Shown here one piece after another: positions 36,235-49,469 of a DNA stretch of 64,000 nt. The DNA comes from Agapanthus africanus (lineage: Eukaryota > Streptophyta > Magnoliopsida > Asparagales > Amaryllidaceae), in assembly GCA_030015575.1 (NCBI GenBank), contig JASDDO010000026.1, positions 447,989,096-448,053,095 of the forward strand, given 5' to 3'. Made by a program: the position numbers and the translations under genes. The notes below the pieces were generated by a model. That model searched no databases and had not been told where the DNA came from. It saw only the letters and a program-made list of their open reading frames with translations. Numbering within the stretch: the first letter of the stretch is position 1; the number at the start of each line of letters is the position of its first letter.

Positions 36235-37541
36235 GGCAGCACAAGATCCAAGACTTCTACGCGGAGCTCAAGAAAACAAGGCAAAAAGTCCACATCAATT
36301 CACCTGTTTGATCTGCTGAAAATCTGGAAGAAAAATAAAGAGTTTATGAGAAACCAAGTATACCAAACAGAAGAGAACAGTAACATGGAGAAGCCCTGAG
36401 AAGATTTCCCATAATTCAACCAAATGGCCGCAGAACCGCGGCCAAAATGACACTTCTGCCGCGAAACCGCGCCCGCGTCATAACAGTGTTGACTCGGCTC
36501 TTTTACGGTAGTCTTGTAATCTCGTGATTCGCTCAGAATGTATACCTTGGGTTTCACACTCCTGCATATAAATAGCAGAGCTCAAAGCCAAATTAGGGGG
36601 TACTTTTCTTTATTTTATCTAGAATTAAATTCTTTAGTTCTTCTTCCTTGTTATTTTCTTCCATTAAAAATTGTAGTGAGTTTTTGAGTGGTGATAAATT
36701 AAAAAGAGTGATTTTTTTATCTTTCTTCTCTTCCAATTATTTATTTATTGTTTGCTATTTGTCATTTGATAATCTTGTCGTATTATTTTATTGTTGTTTT
36801 TATTTTTATTTTTCTCTCTTCTATTTTTCTTTATCCTTTACAACCATGATGCTTGAGTATGATCCTTACCAAAGTGAGGTCTCAAATAGCTAGTTGTAAT
36901 TTTTCTAAACTCATTTCTTTCTATCTTCCTTTTTGTTTTCTTTTTTATCTTTTTAATGGGTGAGTAGTTTCTCACTTGTTATGGCAGGAGAAGGGAAGTT
37001 TGAGAGAAGGAAATCTCTTTCACTCTTTTCTTTACCCAACATCATGATTCGGACTCCCGTTAATTGAACCACAATCGGCACACTACGGCACCCTATCCTA
37101 CATGATAGCGGTGATTCCCTAGTTAGACCGGTTGTGGTTGAATTAACCGGAGGTTAGGGATAAGAGCCAAGAACGGACGGACAAGGACCAAAAGGAAGAA
37201 GCTAACTAAGGAAAGCCTAGCTTATACTTGCAAGTTCCTTCCTAGTCGAGCTAATCCCCGTTGTTGCCGACTACCTTAACACCGATATTAAGAGTGTCAA
37301 TGAAAGAAGCGAGAAATTCCTAACTCAAACTAATCTAATCCTAACCCTAGCAAGTTCTTTTATCATTCGTTATCTCAATAGTTGATCTTAAAACAAATCT
37401 GGACATATTTGGATTTAACTCGTTAAAACATAAAGAAAAAGATTCCATCTCCCTGTGGATCGACTAGTATTCAACCGGTTAGCAACCAAGCGAAACCGTC
37501 TTAGTTGCGGCAATTAAAACTAAGCACGCAAAACCATAACA
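36235..37541 (+). repeat. Gypsy-like LTR remnant
   Basis: About 1.3 kb with no protein match. It has a TATA-like TATAAATAG at 36567-36575, a T/C-rich stretch after it, and TCTCCCTGTGGATCGAC at 37448-37464. A very similar phrase occurs near the 3' end of Tat/Athila-type Gypsy LTRs, which is family knowledge used from memory. It ends CATAACA, after which Copia RNase H sequence starts abruptly. I infer the 3' part of a Gypsy LTR whose left part was displaced by element E. A different unclassified insert is possible. Confidence 0.5.
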
Positions 37542-37868
37542 ATCAAGTTCCAAACAGGACACCGTTACTGACTCAACGATGGAAGCTGAGTACATTCCTG
37601 CAAACAATGCTGCCAAGGAAGCCATCTGGATATGGAAGTTCATTTCGGAACTTGGAGTAGTTCCTATCGTCATTGATCCAATACCATTGTATTTTGATAA
37701 TAATGGAGCTATGGCATTGGCCTAAGATCCCAGGTCCTATCAATGATCCAGACACATCCTGAGGCGATATCATTCGATCCGGAAGATAGTTGATCGCCAC
37801 GAGATCGAGATTCGGAGAGTAGACACAAAGAATAACATCGCGGATCCACTCACTAAGACCCTTCCATA
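37542..37868 (+). pseudogene. Copia RNase H C-terminal relic, element H
   Basis: The + strand reads SSKQDTV, DSTMEAEYIPA, AAKEAIWIWKFISELGVVP and PIPLYFDNNGA, followed further on by NNIADPLTK. These are the standard blocks of the Copia RNase H domain in the right order. The upstream side is replaced by the Gypsy-like LTR at 37541, so most of pol is not in this place. The fragment is broken and old. A purine tract and LTR follow at the normal distance. Confidence 0.85.
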
Positions 37869-37933
37869 GCCGCAACATGAGCGAATTTTTGAGATGTTCG
37901 TAATGAGATATGCCAATAATTAACCTTAGTGCA

Positions 37934-37943
37934 AGTAGGAGAT
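37934..37943 (+). other. Element H polypurine tract
   Basis: AGTAGGAGAT lies directly before the LTR start TGCTGGATATA, the expected arrangement for this Copia family (compare AAAGTGGGAGAC in A). Confidence 0.75.
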
Positions 37944-39340
37944 TGCTGGATATATTTATGCCCTAGAGGCCATTATTTGTATAGTGGATGCTTGGACATG
38001 TATATATATAGAGGACTTTCTTGATCGACATGATAGTATGCTATCTGGTTGACCTTTATCTTAACATGTTCACTTATTTGAGTTTACTGTTCATTTGTTA
38101 CGTATTGATAAAGCCGTTAAGATATCATCTTGACTACCATGATTATGATTCAGATCATACTAGTGGGACATGTGTGGTCCATAAGCATATCCTTAATTAT
38201 TCCTAGTCGTGGGTGTATCAATACGCGGCATCGATATTCCAGAGTAGACTAGTGTATACGTTTCTTGACCCAGTTGAGAGGGCGATGGATGATCCCATAT
38301 CCATTGGTGTTTGACATCAGAGATTGTATACAGGTGTTCATTGGAGACTGAGTACAATGAACGGACTAGCTAAGAACTCTTATTTGGTATTATACCTATC
38401 CTCGAATAGCAGTTCTCTGGGACACTTGTACAGGTTAGTCTGTAGACCCGAGATCGTCATAGAGCCTTGTGTGTTTCCCACTATGCTTTAATTTCCACCA
38501 TACCACGGCTCTACTGAGTCATGCAAACAGGTGTATTTTGGGTACGTCCCGAAACACATGGAGGCAATGAGTGATAGGAGGGGTTTCGTCTCTCCCGGTA
38601 TTGGGAGTTGATGTTGTTCTATGCATGATTGGCTATAACTGGAAGTCCCTGGTCTGGGCTAATGAGATTTATTGATAACTGTTATCAGTAGTTTCTTGAC
38701 CATTTATAGGTCACACATCGGAATGACTTATTGAGTTATTGGGGATTGACGATTCCATCCCTAGACTCAATATGCAACATATCAGATGAAGAGACCGGAC
38801 TGTTTGGTAAGTGTTGCTGGTTGGCTCTATGGGAGTTTGAACAAGTTCGTTGACTTAATACCTGGGTAGCCGTTACGTGCAGCTAGTACCGCTGACGGTT
38901 TGTGGGTATAAGATATGATCACTGCCTACTGCTAACGTATTGACGAGTCTTAGTGTTCCACATAGGGGTTTCCGAGCTAAGGAGAAAAGAAGCGAGGCAC
39001 AAATGGAGATATATACGGGAGCTTGATTAAATACGAGTATATGATACCATATTTTAATCTAGAGTTTTTTATTAGTCGGGTTATATGTGATATGACCAGT
39101 TTATTAAATCAAGTGTTGATTTAATACAAAGACTAATTGCTCATTTATAATTCCTTTCTTTATGCTTGTGTGTATATATATATTTATATTTGTGTGTGTG
39201 TGTGTGTGTGTGTGTGTATACATATATATATATATATATATCATGGTGGATGATACATTGGACATGGCTATGCTAGACTCATATGGAAATATATTAGATA
39301 TTTATTGATTTTGTGAAAATGGAAATTAGAATAATGAGTC
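37944..39340 (+). repeat. Element H 3' LTR, 5' part
   Basis: Starts TGCTGGATATA and follows the D LTR (ATGCCCTAGAGGCC, TAGTGGATGCTTGGACAT) for about 1.4 kb, then stops at 39340 where a second LTR of the same kind begins. The simplest reading is that D was inserted into this LTR; the rest would lie beyond the window. Confidence 0.75.
39167..39242. repeat. Compound TA/GT/TA microsatellite
   Basis: A TA-rich run, about 14 GT units, then about 11 AT units, inside the H LTR. Confidence 0.9.
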
Positions 39341-41528
39341 TGTTAGTTATATGTATGCCCTAGAGGCCATTACTTTACATACGATGTATATTTTAGTGGA
39401 TGCTTGGACATATAGGCAGGACTTTCTTGCTCGACAAGATAGTATACTATCTGGTTGCACTTTATCTTAACATGTACTCTGATTGTCACTATTTTACATG
39501 TTGATAAAGCCATTAAGATGAGTACTTGACTACCAGGGCTACGATGCAGATTATACTACCGCGGACAGAGTAGTCTCTAAGTACATCCTTCAAATGTTCC
39601 TAGTCGTAGGTGTATCGAGACAGGGCATCGATATACCAGTGTAGACTAGCGTATAGCTTCTCGATCTATATAGATGGGCGATGGATGATCCCATATCCAT
39701 TAGTGTTTGACATCAGAGATAGTATACGGGTGCTCAGTGGAGACTGGGTATACTGAACGGACTCGCCGAGAACTCCCAGATGGTATTATACCTAACGTTA
39801 GATGGCAGTTCTCTGGTGACAATGGTACAGGTTAGTCTGTAGATCCGAGATCGTCATAGAGACTTGTGTGATTCCCACTGTGCTTTGATTTCCACCTTAC
39901 CACATTCAAGAGAACGTGCAAAACGGTGGCTTTTGGGTACAGTCCCGAGTCACATGGAGGCAATGAGCGATAGGAGGGGTTTCGTCTCTCCCGGGATAGG
40001 GAGTTGATGTTTCCCAGTTATCGATTGGCTATAACAGAAAGTGCTTGGCCAAGGATGCTTCAGAGATATACTGGTAAGTGTTATCGGTAGTTTCTCGACC
40101 CGTTATGAGCTATATATTAATACGACTTATCGAGTTACAGTAGTCTGACGTTTACCACCCCTGGACGAGATATGCGACATATCAGACGAAGAGACCGGAC
40201 TTTACGGTAGTGTTACTGATTGGATTCGCAGGATTACGAGCAGGCATGCTTGTTGATCATCTGATCACACAATACCTGGGTGGCCGTTACGTTTAGAAGT
40301 CCGCTTGCGGCTTGTGGGCGTTTGATATGATCATCACCTATTGCGGGCATATTAACGAGTCTTTAAAGTCCTACACAGGGGTTTCCTGTCTCAAGCGAAA
40401 CGGAGTAGGAGCACATATGTGATATGTGCAGGACCGAGATTGATACGATATGGGATACCGTATTGTATTCTAACATCGGTCGGTTATATGTGATATAACC
40501 GGATTATCGGATCAAGTGTTGATTCGATAAGTTGTTACACATGATATTAGTCGGTTATATGTGATATAGCCGGATTATTAAATTAAGAGTTGATTCAATA
40601 ATTTAATGTATAATTATATATTTGATATATTACATTACATTAACTAGTATTAGCTCATTTAAGATTTCTTTTCTCACTTGATGTGCACATTGTATATATG
40701 TGATATGTATATTTGTGTACATGTATTCTGTCATGTTTGATGATACATGCAAGATGGGTGTTTGAGACTTAAACCATGCTAGGGTTAAATTAGGGTTTTA
40801 TTTATTTCTTAAGTTAATAACAAAAGAGAGAAGACTTGGTCAATGTTGTCAAGCTTGGATGAAGCTTGTAGATACATTGCCAAAGTTCACTCTTTTATCT
40901 AGCTTAGGATATTTTGTTAACCCAACCCTTAACCTTAGCTCTTGGTTAATTCTCTACATGAGTTAGGCATGAGGGCTTAACTCAACCATGGTTGCAATAA
41001 TTCATTTGGATTTAACTCATATGGTGAGTTCTTCTTCTTCTTCTTCTTCCTCCAAAAAAAATCTTTCTAGCTGTAAAGGAGGTATGAGATAAAATGTGAG
41101 AAAATCAATTCTAAAGTGAGCACACTTCCTACTTCATCATCCTCTACTACTTTCTATTTAGTATAGGGTGTTTGCTTCACTAATTCCATAGTTAGTGAAG
41201 AGATAGCTTGGGTTAGTGTCTCCTCGACGTAGATCATCTTCGGCCTCGAAGACATCGAAGCAAGCATGTTCGTTTCTTCATGGGAGCCTCTCTAGAGTCC
41301 GGAGTTTACGATCGCAGCGAAGGGACTACTACACGGAGCTACTGAAGTGAAGGACCGGTCTACAAAGGTTTTATTCCATGCTCACTTAGGATGTAAAGTG
41401 TTTACATATGATATTCCGTCGATTTCTAATTAACGATTCTTTGTTAGGGTTAGCTAAAACGACAAATTTTTGAATTTGGCATGGACGATACCTCCCGAAA
41501 CTTTGCTGCCGTCTTAGGTAACCCTACA
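39341..41528 (+). repeat. Element D 5' LTR
   Basis: 2188 bp from TGTTAGTTATATG to ACCCTACA. It is related to LTRs H and E and more distantly to A, B, C, F and G (shared ACACATGGAGGCAATGAG-type stretches). It includes an AGTTCTTCTTCTTC run near 41030-41050. Confidence 0.85.
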
Positions 41529-41529
41529 G

Positions 41530-41542
41530 TGGTATCAGAGAC
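41530..41542 (+). other. Element D primer binding site
   Basis: TGGTATCAGAGAC follows the LTR end CTACA by one base, an initiator-Met-tRNA-type site. Confidence 0.85.
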
Positions 41543-41957
41543 ATGCTAGAAATTTATACGGATTTTGTTAGGATTACGAAACCGAAATACTCCGAAACTT
41601 GAAACACGAAATCATACTTTCTGTCGATTTTAAATTGTTGTCAAAATTTTTTTTTTAAAAGTGCAAAATGGTATATGTGAGATTCTAAGAACATGGCAAA
41701 AATTTGGGACCCAGTGCTCTAAATTTGGCCGAGCACATGCGGATATTTTCCGAGGTGGCCGGCCTGTTGGAGGCATTTGGTGTTCAATTTTTTGTCATGT
41801 GCTTGTCTCTGTGTTTTGTTATTTCAGGTGTTGTTTGTTTTTGCTAATTTTGCATGTGATGTAATCTTGCACTATAAAAAATTCGGAGTGTTTCGTATTT
41901 GTAGTTTTAACATTATTTCAGGTTATTCACATGTTGTCTAGACGAAGTTAAAAAGTT

Positions 41958-42285
41958 CGATCGAATGTCAAAAACCCATTTTTCCAAGTTTAACGTATTC
42001 GGAAAAACATGCAAGTGATTCTATGAACCCTCTAGAAGAATGAAACCCTAACTCGACTTTTTGGATCGCGGAACCGTGGTCAAACCCTAGGGTTTTTCGT
42101 AGTTCCGTGGCAACATGAGTGAGGCTTGGGTTTTCCCTTCTACGGCTGGTGCATAGGTACTGTGGCATATTCTGGGTAATAATGAACTGTGCTCAAGTGT
42201 TGAGTTGTCGGGAAATTGTGGGACTTTGATGAATCGATCGAAAAGTTTAACTTCGTCCGGATATTATGTGATGGGATATAATATT
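41958..42285 (+). repeat. Copia leader segment shared with the LARD core
   Basis: This leader stretch, including a weak form of the GC-rich hairpin (about 42068-42110), aligns with 1172-1495 in LARD1 and about 59491-59815 in LARD2. A shares its general layout, which supports a Copia origin. Confidence 0.75.
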
Positions 42286-43649
42286 TGGAATCCACAAGTA
42301 GTTATAAGATAACTAATTTGAATGTTATAAATCTAGCAGTTTAGTCTCAGATGATCGGTTGTCACGGGATTTTGATGAGATCAAAAGTCCATCGCAATCA
42401 CGTAGCGTACGTGGATACTCGCCGGGTAAACTTAATAGGTATCCACGCCCCATAGCCCCGACCAAGTGACTGTAGGAGAACCCCGTCGTCAAAAGAATCC
42501 GTTTGGGTGCTCGCGGCAGCGTTGTTCCGCCTTAGTGCACTTCGTCGACGGCATCGGGGGTGCGGCCGTGTACTAAAATTTCTGACGAGCATTCTATCAG
42601 GATGTCGGGAATCTTGTTGAATTGCCCGACTTGTTATTGAAAAGTATTTTTGAGATCAAGACTAAAATGCGGGGTTTATAATTGTTAGGCATGCGATGTC
42701 TAAGGAATTCATTTGGTTAGGTATGAAATCCAAAGTATGAGATACGTTGGATTTATGATGTCTAAGGTGGTTGCGGATTCCAACTGCTGTAGTTTTTCAC
42801 TTTCTTTTCTGCGACCGGAAGTGTAATATGTGGTGTATCGCCGGTTTCGGTGCTATATGTCAATGACAACTGGGATACGTATATTTACTTACGCTGGTGA
42901 CATGTGATGTTATGTGTTGCTGTTGATATGTTATATTGGATCGTCGTGTTTGAATAGACGGGGGTTTTAAGTGAGATGAGAGTTTTTTCATTTTCTTTCA
43001 TGTAAAATTCATTGTATGTAATATTCTTTTATTGGGGCACTTCCGGATTGAGGATGATTTCACCATTGTATATTATTTACTTTTCCACATTAGGATAGAC
43101 CCAAGACGGGGAGCACAAGTAACCAGGTTGTAGGGTCCAGTGGGAGACCATCTCGAGGAGTCGAGACGGGGTCTCCTAACTTTAAAATTGGTATGGTTGT
43201 TTGCCGCGCTCGTAAGGGTCCAGGGGTGTGGGATTGGCTACTGATCACGACCGTGGAATCCGTGTTTTATACAGGCTTAAAATAAAACCCGAAAAACCTA
43301 GTATATAAAATATTTCGTATGTTGTGTTCTGTTGCGATAGCTGTGATGTGATCATTTGATATATTGATGAGATGAATACAGGATATAGTATATATGATAT
43401 ATTATATAGACATTGCTTATGTTTTACACCCACACTAGCACTGCCCCGCTCTGTCGTTAGTTACCTAACCTAACGGTGCACGAGGGGACGTCGAGGCGAA
43501 TGCGTATGGCATAAGCGACGTTGTATTTATCTGTGTTGTTTAGGTAACTTAAAATGATGGGACTTCATTAATGAGAATAATGAAATAAAAGAAACCAAAA
43601 AATGTTATGGAATCGAATTTTCAAAAACAGGTAGCTCTAGTTGTTGCTT

Positions 43650-43882
43650 TGCATAGCGGTATTTCTTGTAAGAATATCCAGCACCTTATTCGATAAGGAA
43701 AGAGCCGAGATCCCTTCACCGGGAGTGACCTCTTTAGCAATAACTGGCAGATTGTACAACACTCAGTTTGTGTTTTGATCGCTTTTATTGGTTTTTTTTG
43801 CATAGTTGTATTTATGAAATATCCTGCACCTCATTCGATGAGGAAAGAGCCGACGATCCCTTCACCGGGAGTGACCTCTTTA
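43650..43882 (+). repeat. Two-copy module, element D leader
   Basis: GAGATCCCTTCACCGGGAGTGAC-type sequence occurs near 43707 and again near 43850, matching the 137-bp module pair of A, B and C. Confidence 0.72.
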
Positions 43883-45360
43883 GCAAAACTAGTAAAAGCC
43901 TAAAAAACAATCCATTTAAAATCACTCGATTCTACGACGAGATCAAGTTCATTAAGCAAAAGGTTTTCTTAAAAACCATCGTAGCCCGCCGTCATTTCAG
44001 ATAAGTACTTCATAGTATTAATGCTACGTCTGTTGTCCTGCGTCAAGGCGTACTGTGCGGTATCTATTTATGCTTATCTACTAAAGCATATGATGCGATT
44101 GAGTTAGGGTAGTCGTGCGACTTTGTTGGCCTGCGTCAGGGGTCGTGCGGGTAGGTTTAATTCAATCGGGAAATGTACGGGTTGAACTTGACTAGCGGAC
44201 TATGGTTTGTTGGCCTGTTTGAAGGTCATAGGATGGTAGGGGAAAAATATTACCAGGAATTTTAAGTGTTCAAATTTGCAATGAGATTGTATACCTCCTA
44301 TGAGTTAGTTGGATCCCGATACCCACTGTGACTAAGAGTTTTTCACGACCCGAAATGGCACGTGACTGGCACTTGAATCATATGAAGTCTATAGGACTCC
44401 ATCTAATTCAAGTAAGCTAAAATCCTAGAAATCTAAACGATTTTAAATAAGAAAGAAGGAAAAGTTTAGTTTTAAAGAAAGTAGTTTAATAACATAAGCT
44501 GAAGTATTGCATTTTTAAAATCTCAAGTCTTTTCTGAAAATTTCGGCAGAGTTTTCTTTGTAAATACTGGCCCCAAACGGGTACAAACATGAATAATATA
44601 CATAATGAATAAGGGCATCCCCATGCGGGAGCTAGCTCTGCGCCAATTGGCTGTCACAACCACACAAGCAATATAATATAAAACACAGAAGGGTGAGTAT
44701 CAAAACTGAAAAGGAAACCCAAAATAATCAAGAAAACCATAGTAATACAGGGCGCGACTCTATGATCGAAAGAATAAACAACTCGTCTTCTAAGATTATA
44801 AAATATACAAGTCTGGTTGAAGGAGTTACTAGATACAACTGAATATAAATAAAAGGTATAATGGTGGCCACGATGCGAGTAGACCCACCTACTAAAGCAA
44901 TCACCCGGACTGAAGAAATGTGCCATCAAGGCCACCAAGGAAACCTGTACGACAAAACCTTCAAGAAACTGTGGTACAACGAGGGTGAGTTGCCAACTCG
45001 TGAGTAAAATACATCACCGAGCAGAAATCGTATGTATGACTCAATCCTAGGTCAAAACGATCAAATATATATAAAAGCTCAAAATGATAAAGCCTGAAGC
45101 ATGATAAGATGGCAAGGGCAAACATCTATAAATAAGTGTAATACCAAGTGCTCATGTCAGTGCCTCAGGTAGCAATATATCATAAATATGAGGTATGAAT
45201 GCAATATAATGAAAACAGAATACATCATGAATGAGAAAACTGTTTTCTTAATTTATTGAGATTTCTGTATATATATAAATAGAGGTATTATCAATAAAAT
45301 CAACATGGAATCAGTTTCAAGCATCGACACAAAACATATAACCGATATCCGAATATCTCA

Positions 45361-45490
45361 GGCTCCGACAATCCGGACTGGCCTGTATCCTCTGATATCA
45401 ATATCTAAGGCTCCGGCTATCCGGACTGGCCCATATCATCAAATCTCAAAATCTCAGGCTCCTGCAATCCGGACTGGCCTATATTCCGAT
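45361..45490. repeat. Tandem 48-bp repeat in LARD3 LTR
   Basis: Three units starting at 45361, 45409 and 45458 share CTCCGGCTATCCGGACTGGC-like cores, and a fourth lone unit lies at 45838. LARD1 (near 26543) and LARD2 (near 57690) have one unit, so the expansion is specific to LARD3. Confidence 0.75.
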
Positions 45491-46029
45491 TTGTATCCTT
45501 CGGATATCCATCGAGTCACAATAAAATCACCGGTCGGTAGTGCTCCCTTGCCAGGCTCAACGCCATCATCTGCGACCACCTAGCCCCGGGGTACCGCACC
45601 GGGTCCACCATGCACCCACAGACGGTTCCTCCTCCTCCTCGAATCGGGTGTATGATATCGCTCAAGAGCCGAGAAAACCCATGGTGGACGTATTTCATAT
45701 CATATCATGAGAAAACCGCAGTTTTTATTTTTAGAAATGATAATCAATTAATAAATCCTTGCGGTTTCTCCAAATCCAGAAATCTCATGGAAAAATCCGA
45801 AATCAAAAAATGAAGGGTAAATAACAGTAAATACTGGGCTCTGGCAAATCCGGACTGGCCCAAAATATCGCATGGTAAATGAATATGTAAATATGCATGG
45901 AATATCACAATAATAAATGCAATATCTAAATTAGCATATAAAGGCACGTGCACTAGTGCTATGACGAAACTATCAGCTAGCAATTTATACTAATGAAGTA
46001 GTATTTTCTAATGTGTACGTGACATGAAA

Positions 46030-46095
46030 ATTACCGATGATGTTGTGTGTGAGCCGGCAAGCAGGTGTACGTGTAGCATACGCATCATCGGTAAT
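46030..46095. repeat. Perfect 13-bp inverted repeat in LARD3 LTR
   Basis: ATTACCGATGATG (46030-46042) and CATCATCGGTAAT (46083-46095) pair perfectly across 40 nt. LARD2 keeps 11 bp of it at 57089-57154, LARD1 a weaker form near 25950-26015. Confidence 0.75.
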
Positions 46096-46473
46096 GGTGC
46101 CGGTGTCATGACAGCATGGTTTATGATCACTAAAGTACACATTAAATATGCAATGCGATGATAACAACATGAATATACGGAACATGAATAATAACGAAAC
46201 ATATACGAATATACATTTATATATGAGTCATACAGTTTTGACATTTGAAATGATACGGATCGTAGTGTTTAGAAATAAGGGTTACGATGTTTTTAAGAAA
46301 ATGTGTGTCCTTTGAAATATCCGTAGAATCTCTTGGCCTGTCTTTAATATACACACGATTCGTTAGTTTTGAAATAGGTATGACTCGAGTCTAGTCTAAC
46401 ATCTACAAGTAAACTACAGGACTAAACTAACAGGCTAATCGAAAGTATAAGGAAACCACCTAAATCTGAGTCG

Positions 46474-46509
<36 letters not shown>
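46474..46509. repeat. TA/GA microsatellite
   Basis: About eleven TA units followed by about seven GA units within the LARD3 LTR. Confidence 0.9.
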
Positions 46510-49142
46510 TAGTCGGTGATTCCGCCTCAATAGTATCACGTACGATACAATATATAATATGACATCCTCGTGTCAAAAGTGCGGATCAATCATCAATATA
46601 TTGCTCGTACGGTAAATCCATCGTACGGCCTCCCAAATCTGTGTACTGGTCAAATATCATATTTATCTCATTATTTATCTGGTATCATCATCATCATATC
46701 CGAAATAAGGGTATTGATCTAAATTCTAGTACATACTGATACCATCAACATATATCTATGTATGTATGAAAACACATCTCTAAATGATCCGCTAAAATAT
46801 CAGGTCGTATCTCATAATACGAACCAAATCACATCACTGATCGCATGGCATCATGCACAATCTCATCGACTCATCTCCAAGTACAATGTACTATCCATAT
46901 ATCTAAGTATATGTATATATATATATATATACATATACATACTCATATACCTATATGTATAAATATATGTATATATCCCCATATATGCACAAGTAATAAA
47001 ATGTATGCATATGTGTTTTTGTGCGTGTGGGTGTAATCTTATTCTAGGGTTTCGCGACCAAGAAACTACACTATAAGCGTTTTCCTACAACTACGCTAAA
47101 CCAACCCAAAGTCACATAATCATTTCTTGCTAATTATGCGCATCTCATAAAATACATAAGTATATATATATAACATAACGCATTAGCGTTCTATACTACG
47201 AAACCGCGGGGTTGCTATACGCTATCCACCCGACTTCCCTCATAGATATATATCTACTCACCTTGATCCTTACTTGCCGAAGTCGATGTGGCCATCCCTT
47301 CTTCATCGTCCGACGTCCACTTGGGGGTACCTACATATATACACATATATCATCGTAAACAGAAATCATGCACGAAAACTGAAACGGCGCGCTATCACGC
47401 ATAGGTTAAAACCTATGGTCTTGCATGCAAAACACCACCAAATAACCCTCATCGTTGGCGTTCAAACGCCACATGAAGGAATTTAAAAAAAATTACAAAA
47501 CTAAGGTTTCAAAATCGCAAAATACGAAAAACAACAACTAAGGAAAACCACTTCCAGTTTTCGTTTCAGGTAAAATTAGCAAAATTTGCATAGGGTTGCT
47601 CAAGATATCAGATAACAATTCCATAGACCAAAAATCACTCGATTTCATTACAACATTGCCGCAATTTGCATCCAATCATAATAAATCTGCGGCAAAGGTA
47701 AGGGTATTGGAGCTCGGGTCTCTATGGTAGCTTCCCAGGTGCCTGCATGTATCACTGTCTTTGCAAAATAAATCCTAGGGTCCCCGGGTGTTATAAGACC
47801 TCCAATAACTTCTTAAATTTCCACAAATTCCCGATATCAGGGTTTCTAAGTTCGTGTCTTGGGGCTTAATCCTTTGGTTTTGTCCAGAATTCTTACGCTA
47901 AAGGGTGTTGTAAGGCCTCTACTAACCTCAATTACCCTTTTTCATTTTAAAATTCCCCGAAACCCTAACATGGATTTTTCAAACCTCACTAAACATCACT
48001 ATATCACTTCTAAACAAGCATGGAAGCTAAAGTGAATGGAATACTATGCTAAAGGTGAAAGAATTACCTCATTTGGCAACTCAAGAATTTTCTTGAGTTG
48101 CCCCAAGTGCTCAAAATCCGATTTTTCTTGGTCCAAATTGCTTATAGGGAGCTTGTACATGTTTTTAATTAAGTGGAGATGAAGTTTTGATGTTGTTTTG
48201 GGGTTTCTTGTGAGGATTTAGAGGAGGGGGGAAGAGGAGGGCAGCCATGGAGGAAGTGGAGAGGGGAAAGATGAAGAGAAATGAAGAAGGAGAATAGCCG
48301 AAGGTTGACCCCTCACCCTCTCTCTCTCTCATGCCCATACCTTCTTTGTTTATTCAAATTCATTTTCTTTTGTTTTCTTTTTCCTTTATCTTTTCTTCTC
48401 TTCTCATTTTAAAAAAACCAAACTATGCAAGAAAAAGAAAAGGCCATGGTAGAAAAAATGTAGCAAATGTGAAAAATGACTTGGTGCATGTCACATGCAC
48501 AAAACAAGCTTAATGCACGATTAGCGATATTTAATCGCGATTAGCATTGAAATGGAATATAATTAGTTATATAATAATCTATGAATGCTCAAAATTTATA
48601 ATCTCTTTCAAATTCAATAATTAGCATAATTTCCAAATATTTCCCAATTTATCGGTATTTAATTATACCGCATTAATAAAATATTCATAATATTTATTAT
48701 TTAATTATAAAAATTCCCAAAAATAATATTTTATTTTTCTTAAATGTTACAGTCTTGCCCCCTTAAAGAAATTCGGTCCCCGAATTTAAATTTAAACCCC
48801 TAAAATACTAAAACATTTCAGTAAAATGATTAAGTCGTCCGGGATCCAAAATCATAAATACATAAAAACACATCGTAGCGCAATGCATGTGCATGAAAAA
48901 CGAGTGTATAACCAAAATCCAAACTCCGGCAAGCATCCCGCAATCATCGGAGTTATGGTGATGACACCAATGTCTAAATCCAACACGAAAACCAACATTA
49001 TATACATCAAAACTATACATGTAAACATTGTGGTAAATTCGCCAAAACATCTGAAAGAAAGGCATGCCAAACCTTTTCAAGTCGTTGTGCGATCCGCGTA
49101 TCACTGCACAGTGGCGGACGTCCATTATAAGAAAATAACTAC

Positions 49143-49201
49143 ATATATATATATATATATGTATGTATGTATGAATGTATGTATCTATGTATGTATGTAT
49201 C
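49143..49201. repeat. AT and GTAT simple repeat
   Basis: About nine AT units followed by GTAT tetramers with a few substitutions. Confidence 0.88.
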
Positions 49202-49469
49202 CTTTGTTTAACATACACGTCTCGCCGTTTCGAAAAATACTTTAGAAGGGTTTTCTTTGTAACATGTTTCGTGTCAACTTAGTCACATAGGAAAAAGCTA
49301 AGACTATAGCCTATTTTTTAGAAATCCCTTCGATAACTATCAATGCATGCAAAAATATATTCAGGTACCGTCCTCGGACTAGTCCTACCAGTCACTATAC
49401 CAAATAGTAAATATCATAAAAACGTACCGCTCCAAAAGAAACCAATCCTAAAATGCGTACAAGAATGCC

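Larger units (their letters stand above)
39341..44340 (+). mobile_element. Copia element D, 5' half
   Basis: 5' LTR (39341-41528), primer site, and 2.8 kb of leader, up to the insertion of LARD3 at 44341. The leader matches element A in order: hairpin region, a stretch like A 7470-7620, a segment like A 7989-8060, the 137-bp module pair and the TTGGCC-type triplet. Its pol and 3' LTR would lie beyond LARD3, outside the window. No coding sequence is visible in this half. Confidence 0.82.
44341..48751 (-). repeat. LARD3 3' LTR
   Basis: 4411 bp. It begins TTTCACGACCCG, complement of the LARD end CGGGTCGTGACA with a base change, and ends AAATGTTACA, complement of TGTAACGTTT. The length agrees with the 4.4-4.5 kb of the other copies. 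Confidence 0.85.

Noticed and set aside
42050-42060. CCCTAAC-type stretches hinting at telomere repeats
   Set aside because: Single occurrences within leader segments, not in tandem.
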